A stretch of 64,000 nucleotides of DNA from an uncultured Bacteroidota bacterium (GTDB taxonomy: Bacteria; Bacteroidota; Bacteroidia; Bacteroidales; 4484-276), in NCBI GenBank assembly GCA_903944895.1, contig CAJATL010000206.1, forward strand, positions 1-64,000. Reading direction: 5' to 3'. Positions 9,407-18,605 of the stretch are shown piece by piece. The first letter of the stretch is position 1. Each line of letters starts with the position of its first letter. A model generated the notes under the pieces. It did no database searches and had not been told where the DNA came from. It saw only the letters and a list, made by a program, of their open reading frames with translations. The position numbers and the translations under genes are program-made.

Positions 9407-11641
9407 TTATTGAATAATCAGTTTTTGGACCTTTACAAAATTGTCGCTTTCAATTTTAACGAAATACATTCCTTTTGGAGCATTCGAAAGATTCATCCGG
9501 GTTTTTCCCGAAAACGAGGTTTCATCAACCTTCTGACCTGTCAAATCCAAAATTGTAACAGTAAATTTCCGGTTGCCATCACCTGCAATAAATTCAATCA
9601 TCCCGTTACCGGGATTGGGGAAAAATGAAATACTGGTATTGGTATTTTCGCCGATGTAGGTTGGATTGAATACAATTTTTCCTGCAACCGATAATCCATC
9701 AGTGGTAAAAACGCCGTCGGATGAAGGCATGGTTGCATCAAAATCAAACCCGATTTCAAATTCCTGGTTTACCTGTGGCCTGAAAAGTTTAAAGCTTAAA
9801 AACTCGCTTTCATCAAAACCATCTTTTTCCAGGGTGGTTTGATCGTCACCAAAAACCTGCAACAAATAACTCTGCGAAATATCGTTAATCTGAACCATGC
9901 CAGCACAGATGCCATCCTGGGTAAAAGCCCCGATAACATCACCAGTCATTAATTTGCCCAGAACGCCCGAAGGCAGGGCAATCGAGTGATTTGATGGGGT
10001 CATGAGCGGTTCATTCCAGGGCGAGTTATTTTCGACAACCGTATTTTGGATTTCTTCATCTTTTAACGAAGTACAAGCCGGGAAAGTAACCGAAAAATTA
10101 GAGGTAACCCTCATCAGGTAAGCTTTTCCTGCCTGCAGGTTAAGCAGTGTTTTTATGTTAACCGCCGGCCAGTAAATATTTGAACCTGCTATTTCTTTGA
10201 TTACCGTAATTTTATTCAGATTGGCTGCAAAAAGCGATTCGATCGGCACATTACAGTCGCTAAGCACGGGAATGAGATTCCAACCGGTGATAAGGCTAAC
10301 TGTTTTTGGAGAATAATCACATCCGGTGATCGGTAAAGTGACAGGCTCAGTTACCTTAATTTTATAGCCCGAAACGGAACTCCAGTTGATAATTGTGTTA
10401 ACACTCTGGCTTGGCCAATAAGTTTTGGTGAGATTTTGAAGAATCACTAATTTGGATAAAATCGGCGCCATCAGCACCGTAATTGTAGCTGTACCGGTCC
10501 GTGGCAAAATATAGCTTGAAATGCCACTCCAGCCTTGCGGGATTTGCAAACTATGGGTTTTATTTATAGGCAGTGAAGAAACGATTGATAATCCACCGGG
10601 ATACCATTTGTTATTGGAAGTTAATAACCCGCCTGTTTCGAAAACCGGAAATGCCGGATATTCAAGCTGAGTAGTGTTTGTTGAGTAAACTTTCCATGTT
10701 ATTAATTCACCATAGGTAAACCCATCTTTTGCTGGTGTGTAAGTATCGTTGCCTAAAGCTGTAACCTGCGTATTTTCGGTTCCGGTCCACAAACCGGCAC
10801 CTCCACAATGCAGCAGGCCATCATCACCTGTATAAAAAACACCTATCCAGTCGCCGGCCTGGATGGGCACGCCGCAATAAGCTGGATTAGCAGATGTTCG
10901 TATCGAAATAATATGCACTTGTTCAGCATTAGCAGGATGATCCCAGCCTGGAGGCAAGGGCACAGAACCAACGGGTTGAGCCTCATAATCCTGGTTGTAA
11001 AAACTCTGGATAAGGTCTGGATAGCTTCGGCCTAGCGGAGAAAAGGTAAATTCATTCGAAGTTGGCGTTAAAGTGTAGCTTTCACAAGGCATGACTTCAA
11101 GGGAATATTGTCCCTGAGAATTGGTAGTAGTTGTAATGCCATTACCAAAATCGACGGTAAAGTTTGCCATACCCAAACCCGTACTTATATTGATAAACGT
11201 TCCGTTGATGATGTATTGATCAGTCGGGGTAGCCGTAAAATCCTGCCCGAGATAATTTAGTTTAACGAGGGTGTAAGTCCTGTTTACAGGAGAAAAACTA
11301 TATTGATCACAAAAATAGGGGGTCACTGTTCCTGACCAGTTTCTTTCTACCACAAACGAAAATTCCCCAAGTGCATTTGTGGTATCAATAACTCCGTCTG
11401 AACAGGTCATGATAACTCCTGAAAATGGAACCAATGGTGAGCCTGAATGATAAACTTTTCCGGAAATAGTATAGGTAATCAGAACATCAGGAAATAAAGC
11501 TCCTTTTTCGAATAAAGCATTTGCATCAGGTGATTTCGATAAATCAACTTTAGGGTTGTTTAATCTTGTGGAGTTTTGAGTGTTTTCAGCAAAAACAAAA
11601 ACCCATAAAAAACAAAAAATAAGTACTGTTGTAGATTTCAT
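9407..11641 (-). CDS. T9SS-secreted protein, tandem paralogue C
   Basis: 744 residues and the most divergent of the three tandem copies. It has a different signal peptide (MKSTTVLIFCFLWVFVFAE) but the same architecture: two regulatory-like beta domains, module 1 (GDWIGVFYTGDDG, CGGAG, KDGF), a linker, module 2 (GDVIGAFTQDG, CAG, GDDQTT, KDGF) and a type A sorting tail (SFFPNPGNG...GMYFVKIES). It lacks the linker segment around PLNNIPSASPR that A and B share, having PRTGTATITV instead, so A and B are probably the younger pair. It has its own terminator. Its role at the surface is unknown. Confidence 0.85.
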   Translation of the reverse strand: MKSTTVLIFCFLWVFVFAENTQNSTRLNNPKVDLSKSPDANALFEKGALFPDVLITYTISGKVYHSGSPLVPFSGVIMTCSDGVIDTTNALGEFSFVVERNWSGTVTPYFCDQYSFSPVNRTYTLVKLNYLGQDFTATPTDQYIINGTFINISTGLGMANFTVDFGNGITTTTNSQGQYSLEVMPCESYTLTPTSNEFTFSPLGRSYPDLIQSFYNQDYEAQPVGSVPLPPGWDHPANAEQVHIISIRTSANPAYCGVPIQAGDWIGVFYTGDDGLLHCGGAGLWTGTENTQVTALGNDTYTPAKDGFTYGELITWKVYSTNTTQLEYPAFPVFETGGLLTSNNKWYPGGLSIVSSLPINKTHSLQIPQGWSGISSYILPRTGTATITVLMAPILSKLVILQNLTKTYWPSQSVNTIINWSSVSGYKIKVTEPVTLPITGCDYSPKTVSLITGWNLIPVLSDCNVPIESLFAANLNKITVIKEIAGSNIYWPAVNIKTLLNLQAGKAYLMRVTSNFSVTFPACTSLKDEEIQNTVVENNSPWNEPLMTPSNHSIALPSGVLGKLMTGDVIGAFTQDGICAGMVQINDISQSYLLQVFGDDQTTLEKDGFDESEFLSFKLFRPQVNQEFEIGFDFDATMPSSDGVFTTDGLSVAGKIVFNPTYIGENTNTSISFFPNPGNGMIEFIAGDGNRKFTVTILDLTGQKVDETSFSGKTRMNLSNAPKGMYFVKIESDNFVKVQKLIIQ

Positions 11642-11780
11642 ATTTGTTTAGATTAAATTAGTTCCATAAAGATAACACATTTATTTGGAAATCAATCCGC
11701 CGGGTTTGACAAAGATAATGTTTTATAATGAATTAACAATTCAACTGCCCATTATGTTCTAAATGTTCTGTAAAATAAAA

Positions 11781-11807
11781 AAAGCCGGTGAATGATCCAC
11801 CGGCTTT
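11781..11807 (-). terminator. Rho-independent terminator of the GEVED protein gene
   Basis: Ten-bp arms AAAGCCGGTG (11781-11790) and CACCGGCTTT (11798-11807) around a 7-nt loop. On the minus strand the second arm runs into a T-rich tract. It lies about 20 nt after the stop at 11827. Confidence 0.85.
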
Positions 11808-11826
11808 CTTTTAACTTCAGAGCAGG

Positions 11827-14800
11827 TTATTTTTGAATAACAATTTTCTTAATGATGTTAATATTTTCACCACTCAGATTCAAATAATAAACACCTTCGC
11901 TGTATTTTTCAAGGTTAACAGTGGTGCTGTTCGCCTGATTGACCAGCATATCGTTTTTAGCATAAACTTCGATACCGATGGCATTGAAAATTCTCATCTG
12001 TACTGGTTTTTCATAATTGGTGCGTAATTCGATATTGAAAATGCCATTTGAAGGATTTGGGAAAACTTCAACTGACCAGCTATCGGATACTTCCTGAATA
12101 CCGGTACAATCGTCGAACTGAATTGAAATTTCATCAGTTTCTGAACAACTTTCGTTGCTGGTAACTTCAACCCAAACTGTTTTTGAACTATAACCTACGC
12201 CGGTAGTATCAACAACAATCGTTTGTGTTGTTTCACCAGTTGACCAAAGATAGGTAGTTCCTGCCGCTGGATTTCCTGCATCAAGGGTAACTGTCCAGTT
12301 TGCACAAACGGTCATGTCATCACCAAGTTCAACAGTAGGTAATGGATAAACCATCACTGGCATATGAACTGATTCTGGTCCTTCTCCGCAAGCATTAAAC
12401 GGGATAACCCAAATGTCGGCACCACCTGTGAAGGTTTCGCTCCAGGTAACTGTTGCAGTAAGTCCGTTACCTGCAATGGTTCCGGCTTCTAAAGGCCACA
12501 TCAGCCACAAGTAAGTTTGTGCACCTATTGAACCTGTTGTATTGTAAACGGTCTGGTATTCTCCAAAACATACCGAAGCCTGGCCTTGTGGTGCTTCTGG
12601 TTGCAGAGGCATGTTCATCACAGTGACAGTAGCCTGCTGGGTGAGTGTTGTTTCACCATCGTTAACCTCAACGGTGTAGGTTGTGGTAACAGTTGGCGAA
12701 ACTAGAGGATTTTGCTCGGTTGAAGTGAACCCGGCAGGATCTGAAGTCCATGAATAGGTGTAGCTTCCGGTTCCGCCTGAAACGATTGCTGCCAATTGTG
12801 ATGAAGCACCAGTACAAATTATTGCCGGATTGGCAATTACCTGTAAAGCTAATGGGAAAGTGCCGCCAACATTGAGTGTAATCGGAACATTGACTTCTGA
12901 TAATAAAGGATCGTTGGTTTCTACTTTTACATTTCCATAATAAGTACCGGCTTCAAGGTCTTGTGAATCAAAATCAACAGCAATAACTGCAGATGCTCCA
13001 GGGGCAATGGTATCAGTAACTCTGTCAACAAACATCCATCCAGATACGCTCACGGTGTAATCTTCGATTTCGCCGTAGGATGCACTTTCGCAAGGAACAG
13101 GAGGAGTACTGTAAGTCATACGGATTCTCATTCTGTGCTCTCCGCTTGGTGTTCCCATTGGGACGGTAATAACACCGGTGAAAGTCTGACCTGAACCGCC
13201 AACATTGTTTAATTGATATTCTTCATCAGTGCCAACACCAAAGGTAAAATCATCATTCCAGTCCACCCAGACATAAACAATATCACTTGCCCATGCATTG
13301 CCGTTGGAGACGGTAATGTTGTGTGAAGATCCAACTTCCATGAAGGCAACATTGTCGGTGTAATTAGCTACACCACCTTGCCATCCACTGCTTTTGCTGA
13401 TTTCGGCTACGACAACATTCGAAATGAACTCATCTTCGGTTGAAGTTGATGCAGTACAGTAATCTCTGCCTCTTGTTGGCTCGGTTGAAGAAGTGATCGA
13501 ATAAACCAGGTCGAGCTGGCCAACATTTGTAACATTAATGTAACGTGTTGAAGTGCTGCCAAGATCAATGTTTTCGATGATTTCTGCAGGATCAACGGCA
13601 ACATGCGGGTCGCCCCACTGAATTGTTGCGCTTGGTCCTGATGATTCGCCTTCGGTATGAACTGCAGTTACTTTGTATTTGTAAATGCCGTAGTCGGGGA
13701 GGTTGTCGGTGTAGAAATTATCGGTGGTAGTTCCAATCAGGAAATTATCACGATAAATATTAAAATTCTGAAAATTCGGAACCACCACAAATGACCAGTT
13801 AAGCTGAACAGCACCGGTTTCAAAAGTTACGCTGCCAATAAGATCGGTAGGTCTTGGAAGGCTGTTTGTTTCGTAAGGCGAAACATAAGTCATAACGTGT
13901 CCTGACCTGGTGTCGCACCATACCGGATAAACTTTTCCGCCACGTGCCGAAATACCCAGGTAGTCACCCATGTAGCTACCGGCAAGACCAGGAATTGGAG
14001 TTGGTGTAAAAGAAACATCGCTCACTTTAAAATCTTCCCAGGTATCGCCACCGTCAAAAGAGTTGGCGCAATAAACTTCGCATTGTGATCCGCCAACGTT
14101 GCGGTCGTCATAAAAAATTGTGCTGAGTGCACCTGTTTCGGGGTCGCAGGTAATCCATGGGAAATAATGTTTTTTACCCATGCCAATAGGATCCTGGTTT
14201 ACACGAATCGGTGTTGACCATGTAGTACCCTGGTCTTCTGAGCGAATCATGTAAATATCTCTGTCGGCGCCGCTGTTAATTCCGGGAATGCCACAATTTG
14301 TCCAGGTAACATAAATATTGCCGTTTTCGAGGTCAACTGCTGCTGAAGGGAACGAATTTACCCTTTGATTTTTCGAAACTCCTGTGTTACGGATACCTTT
14401 AATATTGGAGATAATCCTGGTTGCAGGTGTAAAAGTTGCACCGCCATCCAACGAACGGGCCATTCCAATAGAGGTTTCATCGGTTGGCCAGCCATCATAA
14501 ATCGAAAAAATAACATAAACCTCGCCATTAGGGCCAGTCTGAATGTTTACTCCCTGGCAATGGCTCCCAGCATTAACTGCTGAACTTACGTTTTTATGGG
14601 TCGAATAACTTATGCCGTTATTAGTTGAACGAACAAATTCGATATCCGAATCGTTTGAATTTCCAAAAGCTGTCCATGCATCATAAACATTACCTGCGTA
14701 AGGACTTGTCGGGCTGTTATCAATCCAAAGATGGTTTTTGTCCAACATTCCGCCACCGCCTGGTGAAGTACCTGCCTGAACTGATGTCCAGGTTGTTCCG

Positions 14801-15372
14801 TTATCGGAATAAGCAACACCCTGGCCATAATTGTTGTGAATAAAACCAACATATTGTCTTCCGCTCAAACCGATAGCTGTTGCCGGGTCGCCAGAATTGC
14901 CGCCACCGGCACCTTGTACAGTACCTCCCCACGTTGAACCAAAATCATAGGAGAAAAAATAATTGGCACCATAAAGGCTACCAACTGGATTTTGGGTAGA
15001 ATTGTTCGACTGCAAAACATGATCAGGATCGTTTGGGTCAACAAAAATTGAGTTTTCGCTCTGTGTTGAATTTTCGGTAGTAACAGGAACGTCCGGTGAA
15101 TCGTCACGGACAACACTTGTTGCATTGATGCGGCTTGAAGTGTATTTGCCTAATGGAGCTACAACATCCGGATTGTAAGGAGTTAGCCCCAGTTCGGCGG
15201 CTTTGTTCCAATACGACATATTATCAACACGGGTGTCGAGGACTTCGAATGGTTTGTAAACGCCATTCTCATAAAGTGGTTTCTGTTTGGGTTTTTCGCG
15301 TGTCTGGGCTACCAATCCTTCGATGGCAAAAACCAAAAGCAACGCCAAAAGCAGTGTTGTGGATCTTTTCAT
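11827..15372 (-). CDS. T9SS-secreted sialidase-fold (Asp-box) protein with GEVED and PKD-like domains
   Basis: 1181 residues. After a signal peptide (ending GLVAQTRE) comes a six-bladed sialidase/BNR-type propeller over about residues 80-510, with Asp-box motifs such as SYDFGSTW, SDNGTTW, SLDGGATF, SEDQGTTW and SFDGGDTW. A fibronectin-like segment follows, then a GEVED domain (CTASTSTEDEFISN ... ASYGEIEDYTV, about 640-790), PKD/Ig-like repeats and a sorting tail (VEVFPNPSNG ... IVIQK). The propeller looks like the exo-alpha-sialidase superfamily, but I cannot see a secure arginine triad or catalytic Tyr/Glu, so enzymatic activity is not claimed. It shares the GEVED module with the carboxypeptidase at 18606. 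Confidence 0.85.
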   Translation of the reverse strand: MKRSTTLLLALLLVFAIEGLVAQTREKPKQKPLYENGVYKPFEVLDTRVDNMSYWNKAAELGLTPYNPDVVAPLGKYTSSRINATSVVRDDSPDVPVTTENSTQSENSIFVDPNDPDHVLQSNNSTQNPVGSLYGANYFFSYDFGSTWGGTVQGAGGGNSGDPATAIGLSGRQYVGFIHNNYGQGVAYSDNGTTWTSVQAGTSPGGGGMLDKNHLWIDNSPTSPYAGNVYDAWTAFGNSNDSDIEFVRSTNNGISYSTHKNVSSAVNAGSHCQGVNIQTGPNGEVYVIFSIYDGWPTDETSIGMARSLDGGATFTPATRIISNIKGIRNTGVSKNQRVNSFPSAAVDLENGNIYVTWTNCGIPGINSGADRDIYMIRSEDQGTTWSTPIRVNQDPIGMGKKHYFPWITCDPETGALSTIFYDDRNVGGSQCEVYCANSFDGGDTWEDFKVSDVSFTPTPIPGLAGSYMGDYLGISARGGKVYPVWCDTRSGHVMTYVSPYETNSLPRPTDLIGSVTFETGAVQLNWSFVVVPNFQNFNIYRDNFLIGTTTDNFYTDNLPDYGIYKYKVTAVHTEGESSGPSATIQWGDPHVAVDPAEIIENIDLGSTSTRYINVTNVGQLDLVYSITSSTEPTRGRDYCTASTSTEDEFISNVVVAEISKSSGWQGGVANYTDNVAFMEVGSSHNITVSNGNAWASDIVYVWVDWNDDFTFGVGTDEEYQLNNVGGSGQTFTGVITVPMGTPSGEHRMRIRMTYSTPPVPCESASYGEIEDYTVSVSGWMFVDRVTDTIAPGASAVIAVDFDSQDLEAGTYYGNVKVETNDPLLSEVNVPITLNVGGTFPLALQVIANPAIICTGASSQLAAIVSGGTGSYTYSWTSDPAGFTSTEQNPLVSPTVTTTYTVEVNDGETTLTQQATVTVMNMPLQPEAPQGQASVCFGEYQTVYNTTGSIGAQTYLWLMWPLEAGTIAGNGLTATVTWSETFTGGADIWVIPFNACGEGPESVHMPVMVYPLPTVELGDDMTVCANWTVTLDAGNPAAGTTYLWSTGETTQTIVVDTTGVGYSSKTVWVEVTSNESCSETDEISIQFDDCTGIQEVSDSWSVEVFPNPSNGIFNIELRTNYEKPVQMRIFNAIGIEVYAKNDMLVNQANSTTVNLEKYSEGVYYLNLSGENINIIKKIVIQK

Positions 15373-15546
15373 GAGTAAATTTTTAAAATGATAAAATGAT
15401 TTGAGTTACTACTATTTGATTTTGAAAAATATTAACTGTTTAAAATCGTGCAAAATTATACTTTTATTTTTAGATTCAGATCGTACCCGGTTTTTAAAAT
15501 CCTCATTATTAACATGATTTAATGAAAATGATGAGCGATGTTGTTG

Positions 15547-18501
15547 TTACTTCCGGATGATAACTTTCTTAAGTTCAGTTCCTGCTTTACTTTCAATTCT
15601 TATAAAATAGATGCCTTCATCTATTTTTGAGAGGTCAATTGTCAAAGTGGGTTCTGAAGAATACTTAATTTCCCTGCTGTAAATTGTTTCTCCCAAAACA
15701 GTAAAAATCCGGATGCTCAGATCTTCAATTTCTGCATTTGACGTTTGTAAAACAAGAAAATCATTTGCAGGATTTGGGTAAATGGTAAAATCTGATTTTA
15801 TGTTTTCATCAATTCCGGTACAATCCTGGATATCCACAGCAAAATTATTCGAAAATTCGCCATAGCCGCAATTGTTTATGCCTCGTACCTTTAAGGTGGC
15901 AAAATTGAAAAATGTTTCCGACCACGTAATTGTTACCAAAGTATCGTTTTCCTGGACCAAGGTGCCAGCTTCTGCAGGCTGAAAAACCCATTCGATTGAG
16001 GTTGCATTGGCAATAGCCGGGCAGTGATAGGAGGAGCTCCATCCGGCACAAACCAGAAAATCACCTGTTGCGCTTTGACCTGCCTCAGGCAGAGGATTGA
16101 TTGTAAGCGTAAGATTGTCGTTGTCGGAAGTTCCGCCTGAACCATAAGCTGTGAGTGTTAAAACTGCTGAGCCTGCCGAAATATCCTGTGTTCCTGGTGT
16201 GTAAACCGGGTTTAAAATCGTGGTGTTCGAAAAAGTCCCGTTTCCGGATGTTGTCCAGGCAACAGTATTATAAAATGTTGCTGTTCCCGCACAGGTAAAA
16301 GTTGTGTTTTCGCAAATAGTTCCATCGGGGCCGGCCAAAGCGTTAACTGTGGCAGTTGGCGGGAAAGTAATAAAATCAATCCAGCCGCAATCGCTTCCTG
16401 AGGCAACATAAACGTCTTTTGTGTAAACCCATTTAAAAGTATGACTTCCGGCAGGAACACTGTACGAAAACTCAGCCCAGTCCATTTCGCCCGACCATTC
16501 ATTCTTCATGGTATTATCAACATAAAACTGCAGGAAATCATAGGTTGCTTCTGATGAAACTTTCCGGTAAAAACTAATTGTGCCGGAACTTACCGTCGTC
16601 ATGGTTATCGAAAGTGTTGTGGTTTGATCATCACCGATATTTCCCGATTTGGCTGAATAGCTGCCGTCCCAGGCGTTTGAATTGTCGATGGTCCAATTGG
16701 CGTTTCCGCTAAAATTCCAGCCAGTACCAAAAGTTCCGGTTTCAAAACTTACTGCGGTTGAATAGGTCAGTTGGAAATTTGCCACAGTGTTTGGCTGATT
16801 TACGGTAACTTCCTGGATAAGTGTCGCATAATCCAAAGCATAAACTTTAAAGGAATAGGCATTTTCGTAAATTTCGGAAATCACATATTCGCCGTTTCCA
16901 TTGGTGTAAACCGGTTCGATGGGTGCACCAATAACCTGAATCATCGCTCCCGAAATCGGATTACCGTTATCGGCATCAGTTACAGTTCCGGTAACCGAAA
17001 GAACCTGGGCAGGAACCAGTGAAACATCAAGAATAGTCTGCCCAACGTTGTTGATATTTACATTGTTGAAGGTCTGTGAGAGGTATCCGTAGGCGGAAAA
17101 AGTTACAGTATAATTTCCGTTGACAAGTAACCTGTAATACGTGCCAAAATCCTGGTTGCTTTTGTATGGATCGCGCGGTTCACCGGTGTTATCAATTCCG
17201 TTGATGTAAATCTCAGCAACCACCGGTTCACCCGTGTTTGAATTGGTGATATGGCCGGTCAGCGTTGATTTATTCACTCTGTTAAGCAGGATCATGGCAG
17301 CATTAAGATTATCTTCCGTGATCTGATAAACTTCGTTTGCCGGTGGAATAAATTCCTGTCCCAATTCGATGGTATAAGCGAAAACCCCAAATTTTCCATA
17401 AACGAAATCATCGGTAATGCCAGAGCATGGATAGAGTTGCCAGCAAACCTGGGGAGTATAATGACCACCCGTCAGACCAGGAATAGCATTTCCCATTGCT
17501 GTTCCAAGTGCGGCAAGTGCAGTTTGATCAGGTGCATAAATACCTTCATTATAACCATAAGGCCAAAGAACAAGTTCGCTGTAGGTGTGGTACGAAATTC
17601 CGGCTACAAATTGTTTTGATTCCAATAAATTAACAATGCTTTGAAGTTCGGGTTCAGATAATGGTGAGGGGCCACAATACGTAATATCAGTGGGATCGGA
17701 ACTGGTACCCTGACCACCCCAGCCCCATGCATAATTCCGGTTGAGGTCAACGCCATCGGGATAAGCCCAGCTACCGGGAGTTACCGCGCCGTTTCCGTCG
17801 TTGTCGCGGATATTTTTACGCCAATCGGTGTTTATCTGATTTAATACAATTTCGTGGCCATCGGGATTAACCATTGGCACGAACCAGATTTCCTTTGAAT
17901 TTACGTTGGCAGTAACTTCGGCATTGGTTCCATAATTATCAACCAGATAGTTTAATACATAAAAGGCAACTTCTGTGCTGAGTGGTTCGCGGGCATGGTG
18001 TGCACCAAAATAGTAAATTCCGGGTTCGTCTTCTTCAAGATTAACATTGTCGGATAATTTTAGCGCCCAGATGTTATGCTGGTAATTGGCGTAATTGTTA
18101 TTTCCGGCATCAAAATATTGTTTGCCACGGCTGTCGCCAATGTCAATAAGCTGGCAAATATCAGGATGAGCTGCAGCAATTTGCTGCAATTCGGTAAGCG
18201 CTTCGGCGTATGTCCGATAACCGTTGATGTCGTCAACATTGCCGAGGTTGGCAGCCATTTGTGCTGAGGTTGTCCTGATCTGTGCCTGGTAACCTTCGGC
18301 AAGTACTTTTTGATAAGTTTCTTCAGAAACTACAAGGTCAAGGAAAACTCCGGGTTTGTAAGCGGCAATATCATAGCCTTGTTTCGAGAAAGTTTTGAAG
18401 TCTTTTGCATCAGGATTTTCGATGCGGATAACCAGCTTTTGCTGAGCAAACATAAATGTCGCAAAAAACAGCGACAGAAAAAGAAAGAAGAATTTTTTCA
18501 T
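15547..18501 (-). CDS. T9SS-secreted zinc carboxypeptidase (M14 family), first of a pair
   Basis: 984 residues from the Met at 18501; the longer frame to 18537 would add 12 residues before the signal peptide MKKFFFLFLSLFFATFMFAQQ. The M14 domain occupies about 110-430. The zinc ligands are H169 and E172 in HHAREP and the later His in SYHTYSE, and the general base is the Glu in TIELGQEF; DLNRNY carries the substrate-binding Asn-Arg. Two regulatory-like beta domains follow, then a jelly-roll segment (FSGNANWTIDNS...), Ig-like repeats and a type A sorting tail (FTIYPNPAND ... VIIRK). It removes C-terminal residues from extracellular peptides (family knowledge). It is 104 bp downstream of a second M14 gene on the same strand. 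Confidence 0.93.
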   Translation of the reverse strand: MKKFFFLFLSLFFATFMFAQQKLVIRIENPDAKDFKTFSKQGYDIAAYKPGVFLDLVVSEETYQKVLAEGYQAQIRTTSAQMAANLGNVDDINGYRTYAEALTELQQIAAAHPDICQLIDIGDSRGKQYFDAGNNNYANYQHNIWALKLSDNVNLEEDEPGIYYFGAHHAREPLSTEVAFYVLNYLVDNYGTNAEVTANVNSKEIWFVPMVNPDGHEIVLNQINTDWRKNIRDNDGNGAVTPGSWAYPDGVDLNRNYAWGWGGQGTSSDPTDITYCGPSPLSEPELQSIVNLLESKQFVAGISYHTYSELVLWPYGYNEGIYAPDQTALAALGTAMGNAIPGLTGGHYTPQVCWQLYPCSGITDDFVYGKFGVFAYTIELGQEFIPPANEVYQITEDNLNAAMILLNRVNKSTLTGHITNSNTGEPVVAEIYINGIDNTGEPRDPYKSNQDFGTYYRLLVNGNYTVTFSAYGYLSQTFNNVNINNVGQTILDVSLVPAQVLSVTGTVTDADNGNPISGAMIQVIGAPIEPVYTNGNGEYVISEIYENAYSFKVYALDYATLIQEVTVNQPNTVANFQLTYSTAVSFETGTFGTGWNFSGNANWTIDNSNAWDGSYSAKSGNIGDDQTTTLSITMTTVSSGTISFYRKVSSEATYDFLQFYVDNTMKNEWSGEMDWAEFSYSVPAGSHTFKWVYTKDVYVASGSDCGWIDFITFPPTATVNALAGPDGTICENTTFTCAGTATFYNTVAWTTSGNGTFSNTTILNPVYTPGTQDISAGSAVLTLTAYGSGGTSDNDNLTLTINPLPEAGQSATGDFLVCAGWSSSYHCPAIANATSIEWVFQPAEAGTLVQENDTLVTITWSETFFNFATLKVRGINNCGYGEFSNNFAVDIQDCTGIDENIKSDFTIYPNPANDFLVLQTSNAEIEDLSIRIFTVLGETIYSREIKYSSEPTLTIDLSKIDEGIYFIRIESKAGTELKKVIIRK

Positions 18502-18605
18502 TAAAAAAGCATTATTTATTGACGATTTCACAAACAAAGGGAAAAGTCTCCGTTGATTAGTTTTCCGGAAACTTTGCCCTTTAGACTATTAAATTATAAA
18601 ATGGT

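Noticed and set aside
11827-15372. Active exo-alpha-sialidase
   Set aside because: Asp-boxes are present but the catalytic Arg triad and Tyr/Glu could not be identified.
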